A DNA stretch of 63,938 nt from Streptomyces coacervatus (GCF_029223485.1 NZ_JARHTP010000036.1:1-63938); one strand, 5' to 3'; positions 54,196 through 63,734 are shown, numbered from the stretch's first letter. The notes: generated from the sequence alone by a model not told the origin. Numbers and translations: made by a program.

Positions 54196-56193
54196 CTAGT
54201 CACCGTTACCCGGCATAGGCGTCGTCTTCTGAATCTGCAGCAAGAACTCCGCATTCGACTTCGTCTGCTTCATCTTGTCCAACAGCAGCTCGATCGCCTG
54301 CTGCTGATCCAGCGCATGCAGCACCCGCCGCAGCTTCCACACGATGGCCAGCTCGTCACTGCCGAGCAGAATCTCTTCCTTACGCGTACCGGACGCATCC
54401 ACGTCCACCGCCGGGAAGATCCGCTTGTCCGCAAGCTTCCGGTCGAGCTTCAGCTCGGCGTTGCCCGTGCCCTTGAACTCCTCGAAGATCACCTCGTCCA
54501 TACGGGACCCGGTGTCGACCAGAGCAGTCGCCAGGATGGTGAGCGAGCCGCCGTCCTCGATGTTCCGCGCCGCACCGAAGAAGCGCTTCGGCGGGTAGAG
54601 CGCGGTCGAGTCGACACCACCGGACAGGATGCGGCCGGAGGCGGGCGCGGCCAGGTTGTAGGCACGACCCAGACGCGTGATGGAGTCGAGAAGCACCACC
54701 ACGTCATGCCCGAGCTCCACCAGACGCTTCGCACGCTCGATGGCGAGCTCGGCGACCGTGGTGTGGTCCTCGGCCGGACGGTCGAAGGTCGAGGAGATGA
54801 CCTCGCCCTTGACCGACCGCTGCATGTCGGTGACCTCTTCGGGACGCTCGTCGACGAGGACGACCATCAGGTGGCACTCGGGGTTGTTGTGCGTGATCGC
54901 GTTGGCGATCGCCTGCATGATCATGGTCTTGCCGGTCTTCGGCGGGGCCACGATCAGACCGCGCTGGCCCTTACCGATCGGCGCGACGAGGTCGATGATG
55001 CGGGTGGTCAGCACGCCCGGGTCGGTCTCCAGACGGAGCCGGTCCTGCGGGTAGAGCGGCGTCAGCTTGTTGAACTCCGGCCGTCCGCGCCCGGATTCGG
55101 CCGCCATCCCGTTCGCCGAGTCGAGGCGGACCAGCGCGTTGAACTTCTCGCGGCGCTCGCCCTCCTTCGGCTGCCGGACCGCACCGGTGACGTGGTCGCC
55201 CTTGCGCAGGCCGTTCTTGCGGACCTGGGCGAGGGAGACGTACACGTCGTTGGGACCCGGCAGGTAGCCCGACGTACGGATGAAGGCGTAGTTGTCGAGG
55301 ATGTCCAGGATGCCCGCGACGGGGATCAGGACGTCGTCCTCGGCGAACTGCGGCTCGGCGCCGCCCATCTCGTCACGGCCACGACGGCCACGACGGTCCC
55401 GGTAACGGCCCCGGCGGCCGCGGCGGCCACCGTCGAAGTCGTCGTCGTCCTGCGGGCCGTTGTCGCGCTGCTGCCGGTCCTGGCGGTCCTGGCGGGCGCC
55501 GCCCTGCTGCCGGTCCTGACGGTCCTGGCGCTGCTGGCCACCGCCCTGGCCGCCCTGCTGCTCGTCGCCCTTGTTGCCACGGCGGTCGCGGTCACGGCCT
55601 CCGCGGTCGCGGTCCCGGCGGCCCTGGCGGCCCTGGCGGCCCTCACCGTCACCGGCGTCGCCCTGCGCCTGCGGGGCGGGCGTCTCGGCCTTCGGCTCGC
55701 TCTTCGCCTCGGCGGCAACCGTCTCGGGGCTGCCCGCCTCGGCAGTGGCGCGACGGCGCCGACGCTCGGCGGGAGCGTCCTCGCTGGCCGGCTGGCCGGG
55801 GATCTCGATCTGCTGCTGGGCCACGGCCTTCTCGGCCGGGGCGGCCGCCTTCTTCTCGGCGGCGGGAGCGGCGTCCTCGCTCGTACGAGCCTTGGAGGTG
55901 GCGCGGCGCTTGGGCTTGGTCTCGGTGGCGGCCTCGGCCTTGGCCGGAGCGGCGCCCCCACCCGCCTGCGCCTCCTTGATGACCTCGATCAGCTGGCTCT
56001 TGCGCATGCGCGCGGTGCCCCTGATGCCCAGGCCGGATGCGACCTGCTGCAGCTCGGCCAGCACCATGCCCTCAAGGCCGGTACCGCGGCGCCGCCGGGA
56101 GCCTGCACCGGTGGCAGGCGCGGAGGCGTCCGTGGCGGGCGCGGCAGCGGTCTCCTCGACACGTGCGCCCATCAGATCGGTGGTGTCGCTCAC
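54196..56193 (-). CDS. rho: Transcription termination factor Rho
   Basis: 665 residues. GTG start with GGAAGGA upstream. N-terminal helical domain (LEGMVLAELQQVASGLGIRG...), then a long Arg/Asp/Gln/Gly-rich insertion (about residues 80-265), then the RNA-binding domain (GILDILDNYAFIRTSGYLPG) and the hexameric RNA helicase with Walker A APPKTGKTMI, Walker B VVVLLDSITRLGRAYN and the Q/R-loop region. The insertion is typical of high-G+C Gram-positive Rho. Followed by a strong hairpin. Confidence 0.97.
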   Translation of the reverse strand: MSDTTDLMGARVEETAAAPATDASAPATGAGSRRRRGTGLEGMVLAELQQVASGLGIRGTARMRKSQLIEVIKEAQAGGGAAPAKAEAATETKPKRRATSKARTSEDAAPAAEKKAAAPAEKAVAQQQIEIPGQPASEDAPAERRRRRATAEAGSPETVAAEAKSEPKAETPAPQAQGDAGDGEGRQGRQGRRDRDRGGRDRDRRGNKGDEQQGGQGGGQQRQDRQDRQQGGARQDRQDRQQRDNGPQDDDDFDGGRRGRRGRYRDRRGRRGRDEMGGAEPQFAEDDVLIPVAGILDILDNYAFIRTSGYLPGPNDVYVSLAQVRKNGLRKGDHVTGAVRQPKEGERREKFNALVRLDSANGMAAESGRGRPEFNKLTPLYPQDRLRLETDPGVLTTRIIDLVAPIGKGQRGLIVAPPKTGKTMIMQAIANAITHNNPECHLMVVLVDERPEEVTDMQRSVKGEVISSTFDRPAEDHTTVAELAIERAKRLVELGHDVVVLLDSITRLGRAYNLAAPASGRILSGGVDSTALYPPKRFFGAARNIEDGGSLTILATALVDTGSRMDEVIFEEFKGTGNAELKLDRKLADKRIFPAVDVDASGTRKEEILLGSDELAIVWKLRRVLHALDQQQAIELLLDKMKQTKSNAEFLLQIQKTTPMPGNGD

Positions 56194-56609
56194 GAAGGGT
56201 CCTTCCCTGGAGCGGACGTCGGCCTGTCTGGCTCGGCGACCGGTTGTGCTTCCGGCTTCGGTCCTTGCTGTGTGGACCGTGCCGGGGCGGTGGTCCGCCA
56301 AAGGTGGCGGAGGCAATATCTGGGATGGCGCTTCCCAAAGCCATGACCGTGGCACCGAGTGTCGGTGTCACGTGGCTTGGTCGCACCGGTTCCGGAGCGT
56401 GCCCGGCAAGTCGCTCAATGCCCGCGTACGAGGTACTGCCCGCGTACGTCGTACGGAACACAGTGCGGCTTGGGAGGCTCCCGGAAGAATGTCTGTCCCG
56501 GACGGGGACACGAAGCACCTCGCCATGGTGGGGTCGGGTGCAGACTTGAGATTAACACTACCGGATCCAACAAACATTCCCCCTCTCGAAATCCGGCAAC
56601 CGCGAGCTT
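56194..56609. other. rho leader / thrB 3' intergenic region
   Basis: 416 bases without a visible gene; all flanking genes are on the minus strand. The right end (56545-56610) is A+T-rich and should contain the rho promoter, giving a leader of some 300 bases. A tandem pair of TGCCCGCGTACG units separated by 6 bases lies near 56415-56450. Long rho leaders often carry autoregulation, but no specific structure is proven here. Confidence 0.45.
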
Positions 56610-57539
56610 TTAATCAACACCGTAGGTCGCAAGCGGCAGCACGCTCGCTCCCTGGGCGTCGAGTTCGAGCCGGTTCGCGGCCCACCCTTCGCCTGCCAGA
56701 TGGGCAACCTTGTCGGCGCTGTCGGCGTCGGCCAGCGCCAGCACAGTGGGTCCTGCTCCTGAGATGACTGCCGGGACTCCGTCGGCCCGCAGCCGCTCCA
56801 CCAGCGCGGCGCTCTCCGGCATGGCGGGCGCGCGGTACTCCTGGTGGAGACGGTCCTCGGTGGCGGGCAGCAGCAGCTCGGGGCGCCTGGTCAGGGCCTC
56901 GACGAGCAGGGCGGCACGGCCCGCGTTGGTGGCGGCGTCGACGTGCGGCACGGTGCGCGGGAGCAGTCCGCGCGCGGTCTCGGTGAGGACCGGCTTTCCG
57001 GGCACGAAAACCACCGGAACGATGGAATCGGCGGCATCCATCCTGATCGCGCGCGCGGCGCCCGCCTCCATCCAGGAGAGGGTGAAACCGCCGAGCAGAC
57101 AGGCCGCCACATTGTCGGGGTGGCCCTCGATCTCGGTGGCTAGCTCGAGCAGGGCCGTGTCGTCGAGCTTCGACTCCCCGCCTATGGTCACGGCGCGCGC
57201 GGCGACGATGCCGGCGCAGATGGCGGCCGAGGAGGAGCCCAGGCCACGGCCGTGCGGAATGCGGTTGGCGCAGACGATCTCAAGGCCGCGTGGCTGCCCG
57301 CCGAGCAGGTCGAAGGCGGTGCGCAGGGACCGTACGAGGAGGTGTTTCTCGTCACGCGGGAGCGTCTCGCTGCCCTCGCCCGCGATGTCGATGTGCAGCC
57401 CGGAGTCGGCCACCCGGACGACGACGTCGTCGTAGAGCCCCAGCGACAGGCCGAGGGCGTCGAAGCCCGGGCCGAGGTTGGCGCTGGTGGCGGGGACGCG
57501 CACCCTTACGGCGGCGGCGCGGAAGGCGGGACCGGCCAT
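56610..57539 (-). CDS. thrB: Homoserine kinase
   Basis: 309 residues. GHMP kinase: phosphorylates homoserine with ATP. Motifs VRVPATSANLGPGFDALGLSL, the ATP loop IPHGRGLGSSSAAICAG and C-terminal VISGAGPTVLALA. ATG 57539 has AAGGAGAG 8 bases upstream; an in-frame earlier ATG is unlikely. 268 bases separate it from thrC, so it probably has its own promoter. Confidence 0.96.
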   Translation of the reverse strand: MAGPAFRAAAVRVRVPATSANLGPGFDALGLSLGLYDDVVVRVADSGLHIDIAGEGSETLPRDEKHLLVRSLRTAFDLLGGQPRGLEIVCANRIPHGRGLGSSSAAICAGIVAARAVTIGGESKLDDTALLELATEIEGHPDNVAACLLGGFTLSWMEAGAARAIRMDAADSIVPVVFVPGKPVLTETARGLLPRTVPHVDAATNAGRAALLVEALTRRPELLLPATEDRLHQEYRAPAMPESAALVERLRADGVPAVISGAGPTVLALADADSADKVAHLAGEGWAANRLELDAQGASVLPLATYGVD

Positions 57540-57807
57540 CTCTCGATGACTCTCCTTGAGCTGCGTGATGGTCGAAGACATTCGATACGACATCGGATAC
57601 GTACGTGGAGACCCTCAGGCCGCGGAGACGGCGCGGCACCGTCCAGATGCTCCATGTGCGGAGGCATATGCGGCGGGCGGGTTCACTACAGCCTATCGAA
57701 GGATGCTTCTGTGGCGACATAGGGCGCACAGGAGGCGCACGATGCGTGCCATAAGCCCCCTGTGCACCCCTTGAGGGGAGTTCCCGGCCGGGCCCCTGTT
57801 CAGGCCA

Positions 57808-58866
57808 TCAGGCCAGACCGAGGCGCTCGGCCGCCGTCACCGCGTCGACCGGGACGGTGACCGGCTGCGGGGCGCCGGCGACGGCCCAGTCGGGGTCCTT
57901 CAGGCCGTTTCCGGTCACGGTGCACACGATGCGCTGCCCCGGGTCGACCTTGCCCTGCTCGGCGGCCTTCAGCAGACCGGCCACGGACGCGGCGGACGCG
58001 GGCTCCACGAAAACACCCTCCTGCGCGGCCAACAGCCGGTAGGCGCGCAGGATCTCACGGTCCGTCACCTCGTCGATGAAGCCGCCGGACTCGTCCCGCG
58101 CGGCCAGGGCGTACTGCCAGGAGGCGGGGTTGCCGATGCGGATCGCGGTGGCGATCGTCGAGGGGTCCTTGACGACCTCGCCGCGCACGATCGGGGCGCT
58201 GCCGGAGGCCTGGAAGCCCCACATCCGGGGGGTGTGCGTGGCGATGCCGTCGGCGGCGTACTCCTTGTAGCCCTTCCAGTACGCGGTGATGTTGCCCGCG
58301 TTGCCGACCGGGAGGACGTGGATGTCCGGGGCGTCGCCCAGCATGTCCACGATCTCGAAGGCGGCCGTCTTCTGGCCCTCGATGCGCACGGGATTGACCG
58401 AATTCACCAGCGCCACGGGGTAGTTGTCGCTCAGCGCACGGGCCAGGGTGAGGCAGTCGTCGAAGTTGCCGTCGACCTGGAGGATCTTGGCGCCGTGCAC
58501 GAGCGCCTGCCCCATCTTGCCGAGCGCGATCTTGCCCTGCGGCACGAGAACGGCCGAAACCATGCCGGCCCGGACGGCGTACGCGGCGGCGGAGGCGGAC
58601 GTATTGCCGGTGGAGGCGCAGATCACAGCCTTCGCGCCCTCCTCCTTGGCCTTGCTGATGGCCATGGTCATGCCGCGGTCCTTGAAGGACCCGGTGGGGT
58701 TCGCACCCTCCACCTTCAGGTGGACCTCGCAGCCCGTGCGCTCGGAGAGCACCTGCGCGGGCACGAGGGGCGTGCCGCCCTCGCGGAGCGTCACGACCGG
58801 CGTGGTGTCGGATACCGGCAGCCTGTCCCGGTACTCCTCGATGATTCCGCGCCACTGGTGGGTCAT
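57808..58866 (-). CDS. thrC: Threonine synthase
   Basis: 352 residues, the shorter class typical of actinobacteria. PLP-Lys in ANPTGSFKDRGMTMA, phosphate loop in LPVGNAGNITAYWKGY. Converts O-phosphohomoserine to threonine. Starts 6 bases after the hom stop and is clearly co-transcribed with it. Confidence 0.97.
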   Translation of the reverse strand: MTHQWRGIIEEYRDRLPVSDTTPVVTLREGGTPLVPAQVLSERTGCEVHLKVEGANPTGSFKDRGMTMAISKAKEEGAKAVICASTGNTSASAAAYAVRAGMVSAVLVPQGKIALGKMGQALVHGAKILQVDGNFDDCLTLARALSDNYPVALVNSVNPVRIEGQKTAAFEIVDMLGDAPDIHVLPVGNAGNITAYWKGYKEYAADGIATHTPRMWGFQASGSAPIVRGEVVKDPSTIATAIRIGNPASWQYALAARDESGGFIDEVTDREILRAYRLLAAQEGVFVEPASAASVAGLLKAAEQGKVDPGQRIVCTVTGNGLKDPDWAVAGAPQPVTVPVDAVTAAERLGLA

Positions 58867-58872
58867 TGCTGG

Positions 58873-60171
58873 TTACTCTCCTTCAACCCGCATGATGCTG
58901 GCGACACCCCGCACGGTGTCGAGCTTGCGCAGCGCCTCGACGGTCCCGGAGAGGGAGGCGTCGGACGCGCGGTGGGTGACGACGACGAGGGAGGCCTCGC
59001 CGTCCCCTTCTGGTCGACCTTGCTGCCGCACCGTATCGATCGACACACCGTGCTCGGCGAAGACGGTCGCGACCTGGGCGAGAACACCCGGTTTGTCCGC
59101 CACGTCGAGGCTGATGTGATAGCGGGTGACGACGTCACCCATGCCCGATACGGGCAGCGCGGCGTACGCCGACTCGCCGGGCCCCGTTGCCCCGCTGAGC
59201 CGGTTGCGGCAGACGGCGACGAGGTCGCCGAGCACGGCGGACGCGGTGGGCGCACCGCCGGCACCGGGCCCGTAGAACATGAGCTGCCCGCTCGCATCGG
59301 ACTCGACGAACACGGCGTTGTACGCGCCGCGCACGGAGGCGAGGGGGTGGCTCAGCGGAATCATGGCGGGGTGCACGCGCGCGGTGACCGATCCGCCGTC
59401 CTGTGCCCGCTCGCAGATGGCGAGCAGCTTGATGGTGCAGCCCATGTTCTTGGCGGAGGCGAAGTCCGCGGCGGTGACTTCCGTCATCCCCTCGCGATAG
59501 ACGTCGTCGAGGCGCACGCGCGAGTGGAAGGCGATCCCGGCGAGGATGGCGGCCTTGGCGGCGGCGTCGAAGCCCTCGACGTCGGCGGTGGGGTCGGCCT
59601 CGGCGTACCCGAGGGCGGTGGCCTCGTCGAGGGCCTCCTGGTACCCGGCCCCGGTCGAGTCCATCTTGTCGAGGATGAAGTTCGTAGTCCCATTGACGAT
59701 GCCGAGCACCCGGTTGACCTTGTCGCCGGCGAGGGACTCGCGCAGCGGGCGGATCAGCGGGATGGCGCCGGCGACGGCGGCCTCGTAGTAGAGGTCCTTG
59801 TCGTGCTCCTCGGCGGCGGCATGGAGAGCGGCCCCGTCCTGGGCGAGCAGCGCCTTGTTGGCGGAGACGACGGACGCGCCGTGCTCGAAGGCGGTGGTGA
59901 TGAGGGACCGGGCGGGCTCGATCCCCCCGATCACCTCGACCACGACGTCGATGTCGCCGCGTTTGACGAGCGCGGTGGCGTCGGTGGTGACAAGGCTCGG
60001 GTCGATGCCGTCACGGACCCGGTCGGGCCGCCGCACGGCCACGCCCGCGAGTTCCACGGGCGCCCCGATCCTGGCGGCGAGGTCGTCGGCGTGCGTCGTC
60101 ATGATGCGCGCCACCTCTGAGCCGACAACCCCACAGCCCAGCAGCGCCACCTTCAGCGGACGCGTACGCAT
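58873..60171 (-). CDS. hom: Homoserine dehydrogenase
   Basis: 432 residues. NAD(P) Rossmann motif VALLGCGVVGSEVA, catalytic core with SVVSANKALLA and GIVNGTTNFIL, and a C-terminal ACT domain (from about residue 350: YHISLDVADKPGVLAQVA) for threonine feedback. Two adjacent ATGs (60174, 60171) are possible, with GAGG upstream. 149 bases after lysA. Confidence 0.97.
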   Translation of the reverse strand: MRTRPLKVALLGCGVVGSEVARIMTTHADDLAARIGAPVELAGVAVRRPDRVRDGIDPSLVTTDATALVKRGDIDVVVEVIGGIEPARSLITTAFEHGASVVSANKALLAQDGAALHAAAEEHDKDLYYEAAVAGAIPLIRPLRESLAGDKVNRVLGIVNGTTNFILDKMDSTGAGYQEALDEATALGYAEADPTADVEGFDAAAKAAILAGIAFHSRVRLDDVYREGMTEVTAADFASAKNMGCTIKLLAICERAQDGGSVTARVHPAMIPLSHPLASVRGAYNAVFVESDASGQLMFYGPGAGGAPTASAVLGDLVAVCRNRLSGATGPGESAYAALPVSGMGDVVTRYHISLDVADKPGVLAQVATVFAEHGVSIDTVRQQGRPEGDGEASLVVVTHRASDASLSGTVEALRKLDTVRGVASIMRVEGE

Positions 60172-60320
60172 CATCCGACCTCGTTTCCTCATACCGTCTA
60201 CGGTTGGACCAGTCTCACTCACCGGACGGGAGTTTCTATCCCATGTCCGGATCGTGAGACATCGATTTCATTTGTACGGGGGTGGAAGACAGGAGATCTT
60301 CCACCGCCCCGAGTTTCGGC

Positions 60321-61712
60321 CTATCCGACGTCGAGACGCAGGAGGTCCTCCTCCGTCTCACGGCGGACGATCAGACGGGCCTCGCCGTCGTTCACGGCGA
60401 CGACGGGCGGCCGGAGCACGTGGTTGTAGTTGCTGGCCATGGAACGGCAGTAAGCACCGGTGGCGGGCACGGCGATGAGGTCACCCGGTGCCAGGTCGGA
60501 GGGCAGGAACGCGTCCTTCACCACGATGTCCCCGCTCTCGCAGTGCTTGCCGACGACGCGGGCGAGCATGGGCTCGGCGTCGGAGGTCCGCGACACGAGC
60601 GAGACGCTGTACTCGGCGTCGTACAGCGCGGTGCGGATGTTGTCCGACATACCGCCGTCGACGGAGACGTAGGTACGGAGGTTGTCGAGGGGCTTGATGG
60701 TGCCGACCTCGTAGAGCGTGAAGGCGGTCGGCCCGACGATGGCGCGCCCGGGCTCGACGGAGATGCGCGGGGTGCGCAGCTTGGCCGACTCGCACTCCCG
60801 GGTGACGATCTCGGTGAGCGCCTTGGCGATCTCATGCGGCTCACGGGGATCGTCGTCACTCGTGTACGCAATCCCGAGCCCGCCCCCGAGGTCGATCTCG
60901 GGCAGCTCGACGCCGTGCTCGTCGCGGATGTCCTTGAGGAGGCCGACGACACGGTGCGCGGCCACCTCGAACCCGGACATGTCGAAGATCTGCGACCCGA
61001 TGTGGCTGTGAATGCCGATGAGTTCGAGCCCGTCGAGCTGGAGGGCACGGCGGACGGCCTCGGCGGCCTGCCCGCCGGCCAGCGGAATGCCGAACTTCTG
61101 GTCCTCGTGGGCGGTGGCGATGAACTCGTGGGTGTGTGCCTCGACGCCGACGGTGATACGGATCTGCACGCGCTGCCGCTTGCCCAGCGACTGCGCGATG
61201 TGGGCGACGCGGACGATCTCCTGGAAGGAGTCGAGGACGATACGGCCGACACCGGCCTCGACGGCCCTGGTGATCTCGTCGACGGACTTGTTGTTGCCGT
61301 GGAAGGCGATGCGGTCGGCGGGCATGCCTGCGGACAGGGCGGTGGCGAGCTCGCCACCGGAGCAGACGTCGAGGTTGAGCCCCTCCTCGTGCAGCCATCG
61401 CACGACGGCACGGGAGAGGAAGGCCTTGCCGGCGTAGAAGACATCGGCGTCGTGGCCGAACGCGGTACGCCAGGCCCGCGCCCGGGCCCGGAAGTCGGCC
61501 TCGTCGAGGACGTAGGCGGGCGTCCCGTACTGCTCGGCAATGGTCTTCACATCGATACCGCCGACGGTGGCCACACCGTCCTCGTCACGGGTGACCGTCT
61601 GGGCCCACACCTTGGGGTCGAGGACGTTGAGGTCGGTGGGCGGGGCGGAGTAGTGGCCCTCGGGGAGGACGTCGGCGTGACGGGGCCCGGCGGGGTGTGC
61701 GGAACGGCTCAT
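60321..61712 (-). CDS. lysA: Diaminopimelate decarboxylase
   Basis: 463 residues. Last step of lysine synthesis. PLP-Lys in VFYAGKAFLSRAVVRWL, His/Gly of IGIHSHIGSQIFD, Gly-rich LGGGLGIAY, and the EPGRAIVGP loop. Start ATG lies only 16 bases after the nrtL stop, so the two are an operon. Confidence 0.97.
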   Translation of the reverse strand: MSRSAHPAGPRHADVLPEGHYSAPPTDLNVLDPKVWAQTVTRDEDGVATVGGIDVKTIAEQYGTPAYVLDEADFRARARAWRTAFGHDADVFYAGKAFLSRAVVRWLHEEGLNLDVCSGGELATALSAGMPADRIAFHGNNKSVDEITRAVEAGVGRIVLDSFQEIVRVAHIAQSLGKRQRVQIRITVGVEAHTHEFIATAHEDQKFGIPLAGGQAAEAVRRALQLDGLELIGIHSHIGSQIFDMSGFEVAAHRVVGLLKDIRDEHGVELPEIDLGGGLGIAYTSDDDPREPHEIAKALTEIVTRECESAKLRTPRISVEPGRAIVGPTAFTLYEVGTIKPLDNLRTYVSVDGGMSDNIRTALYDAEYSVSLVSRTSDAEPMLARVVGKHCESGDIVVKDAFLPSDLAPGDLIAVPATGAYCRSMASNYNHVLRPPVVAVNDGEARLIVRRETEEDLLRLDVG

Positions 61713-61728
61713 CTTCTTGACTGGCTCT

Positions 61729-62730
61729 CTAGAGGTGTTGGGGTGCGTCGATGCCGAGCAGGGAGAGGCCGCCGGCCAGCACCGTCCCGGCGGCTTCGGC
61801 GAGCGCGAGCCGGGCACGGTGGGCGGCCGAGGGTTTCTCGTCGCCGCGCGGGAGCACGGCAGGCAGAACGGCGAGGACGGCATCGGCGACGGCGACGAGA
61901 TGCCGGGCGAGGCTGTCGGGCGTGCGCTGCGCTGCCGCACGGGCGAGGACGCGGGGGTGATCGGCGAGGAGCGCGACAAGCCCCTCCATGCCCTCTTGTA
62001 CGTCTTGTACGTCTTGTACGTCTCCGGGCTCGGGGGTGAAGCCCAGGTCGGCGGCGTTACGGCTGAGGGCCCGGGTGCGGGCGTAGGCGTAACGGATGCG
62101 GAAGAGAGGGTTGCTCTCGCGCTGGACCAGGTGATCGGCGGTGATACGGGGCCGGTCATGGGCGGCGGGGTGCAGCAGCGCCCAGCGGGCGGCGTCGGGG
62201 CCCAGGAGCGCGGGGTCGTCGGGGGCCGGGACGGGCCGGAGGTTCACCGGCTCACGGTGGTCGACCTCGACGCGGCCGCCCTGGGAACCGACGATGCGCA
62301 CGAGGGCGTCGGCGACGACTTCGGCGCGGACGTCGTACGGGATGCGCAGTTCGACGACCTGCCCCGCCAGGGTGTCGCCGTGGCCGTACGCCGCGCCCGC
62401 ACGGAGGACCTCACGGACGAGCTCGGCCGCGGATGCCTCTGCCTCCGCCGCCTGCAGGCTGATGTTGATGAACCCCGGCCCGGTGACGACGACGTCGGCG
62501 ACGCCGTCCGTCCGGGCGAGGTGCTGCTGCAGGATCTCGGCAACGCGTAGGGGCGGCTGCCCGGCCGGCCGTGCGAGCTGCAGGGCGATGTTGGTGGCGT
62601 AGTCGCCACAGCCACCCGGACCGGGCGGCGCGACAACGGCCCGTTGCGGCACGGCCACGCTCAGCTCCCCCTCGTCGACAGCACGACGCACCGCGCGCAG
62701 CACGGTATGCGAGAGCTCGACGGGGGTCAC
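61729..62730 (-). CDS. nrtL: ArgRS-related anticodon-binding protein NrtL
   Basis: 333 residues from GTG 62730. N-terminal part resembles the additional domain of arginyl-tRNA synthetase (CGDYATNIALQLARPAG), and the C-terminal part is a DALR anticodon-binding domain (ESNPLFRIRYAYARTRALSRNA). The aminoacylation core is absent: no HIGH or KMSKS motif. So it cannot charge tRNA and may act in tRNA-linked regulation or transport. Conserved next to lysA in Streptomyces. Contains a 9-bp tandem repeat coding Asp-Val-Gln. Confidence 0.85.
   Translation of the reverse strand: MTPVELSHTVLRAVRRAVDEGELSVAVPQRAVVAPPGPGGCGDYATNIALQLARPAGQPPLRVAEILQQHLARTDGVADVVVTGPGFINISLQAAEAEASAAELVREVLRAGAAYGHGDTLAGQVVELRIPYDVRAEVVADALVRIVGSQGGRVEVDHREPVNLRPVPAPDDPALLGPDAARWALLHPAAHDRPRITADHLVQRESNPLFRIRYAYARTRALSRNAADLGFTPEPGDVQDVQDVQEGMEGLVALLADHPRVLARAAAQRTPDSLARHLVAVADAVLAVLPAVLPRGDEKPSAAHRARLALAEAAGTVLAGGLSLLGIDAPQHL
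61995..62021. repeat. 9-bp tandem repeat inside nrtL
   Basis: CTTGTACGT occurs three times head to tail, coding three Asp-Val-Gln units on the minus strand. In-frame copy-number change would lengthen or shorten a surface loop. Confidence 0.85.
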
Positions 62731-62830
62731 GGGACAAGCGTATGGGAGGAGGGGGGTGGGTAGGCGAGCCGGTTTGGGCGAGGTTCCGGGATGTGGACGG
62801 AGCGTGGAGCAGCACAGCGTCCGGCCCGAG

Positions 62831-63301
62831 TCAGCCGCCGGCGCTCCCGGCCCGCTCGGCCTCACCGACCCCGAGAACGCTCCCGAGCCCGGACTCGGCG
62901 CCCTCTCCCCCACCCCTGGCGCTCCTCCCCCGCTCGATCAACTGCCGTACGAGGCGCACGAGTTCGGCAGGCTCGAAAGGCTTGGCAAGAAAGGCGTCGA
63001 CCCCCACATCCAGGCCCGTCTCGACCTCGTACGAGGTGCAGGCACTGACGATGGCGAGGGGAAGGTCACGGGTCCGCGGATCGGAGCGCAGTCGTGCGGC
63101 CGTACGGAGGCCGTCGAGGCGGGGCATGACGACGTCGAGCGTGACGACATCGGGCCGCACCTGATGAACGACATCCAGACACTCGGCACCGTCAGCCGCG
63201 GTCACCACCTCGAAACCCTCCAGCTCGAGATTGACCCTGATCAGCTGCCGGATGACCTTGTTGTCGTCCACAACAAGCACCCGGCCCGACGCGCCTGGCA
63301 C
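62831..63301 (-). CDS. Stand-alone response regulator
   Basis: 156 residues. Single receiver domain: RVLVVDDNKVIRQLIRVNLE, phosphorylated Asp56 (DVVTLDVVMPRLDG), Thr/Ser switch (AIVSACTS) and Lys107 (AFLAKPFEP), followed by a short Gly/Ala/Ser-rich tail with no output domain. GTG 63301 is leaderless, with TACTCT at exactly -12 to -7. No kinase is adjacent, so it is an orphan, possibly acting through protein contact. Confidence 0.9.
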   Translation of the reverse strand: MPGASGRVLVVDDNKVIRQLIRVNLELEGFEVVTAADGAECLDVVHQVRPDVVTLDVVMPRLDGLRTAARLRSDPRTRDLPLAIVSACTSYEVETGLDVGVDAFLAKPFEPAELVRLVRQLIERGRSARGGGEGAESGLGSVLGVGEAERAGSAGG

Positions 63302-63307
63302 AACTCG

Positions 63308-63313
63308 AGAGTA
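63308..63313 (-). promoter_or_regulatory. -10 box of a leaderless promoter
   Basis: Complement reads TACTCT, at -12 to -7 from GTG 63301, fixing the response regulator start. Confidence 0.6.
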
Positions 63314-63572
63314 GGTCGGGACCGGCCACCGCGTCCGGGTTTTCCCTACTTCCGGCCCGTGCGGGGGACGCCACTTCCGGCGGTGTGGTGGTGGGGTGAC
63401 GGCAGGGCAACAGCGGGGTGCCGCCGGGCGCCGCGGCGAGGGCGACGGGATGCAATCGCCGGGCGCTGCAGCGAGGGCGATGCCCGGAGCGACGTCGGTA
63501 AACCCGTTCATGAACACCCCGGATCAGCTGGTAGGGTTCTACCCGTCGCCGCGCACGCAGCGCAGCGGACAC

Positions 63573-63644
63573 GCCCCCGTAGCTCAGGGGATAGAGCAAC
63601 GGCCTCCGGAGCCGTGTGCGCAGGTTCGAATCCTGCCGGGGGCA
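63573..63644 (+). tRNA. tRNA-Arg (anticodon CCG)
   Basis: Acceptor GCCCCCG pairs with CGGGGGC (63637-63643), discriminator A. D arm GCTC...GAGC, anticodon stem ACGGC/GCCGT around the loop CTCCGGA giving CCG, T arm GCAGG TTCGAAT CCTGC. CCA is not encoded. Reads the CGG codon, common in this genome. Its 3' end is a typical integrase attachment sequence, though none is seen here. Confidence 0.96.
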
Positions 63645-63697
63645 CTCGCCGGTCAGAGACCCAAAACCACGGTCTGACCAGGGCGGATGCCGACAGA

Positions 63698-63734
63698 AAA
63701 GGGCGGGAGTCAGTCTCACTGACTCCCGCCCTTT
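63698..63734 (+). terminator. Terminator after tRNA-Arg
   Basis: AAAGGGCGGGAGTCAG pairs perfectly with 63719-63734 over a 5-base loop (16-bp stem), ending in CTTTC. Confidence 0.85.

Noticed and set aside
54103..56346. Long open frame antisense to rho (about 740 codons)
   Set aside because: Composition artefact of the Arg/Gly-rich rho insertion; rho itself is complete with all motifs on the minus strand.
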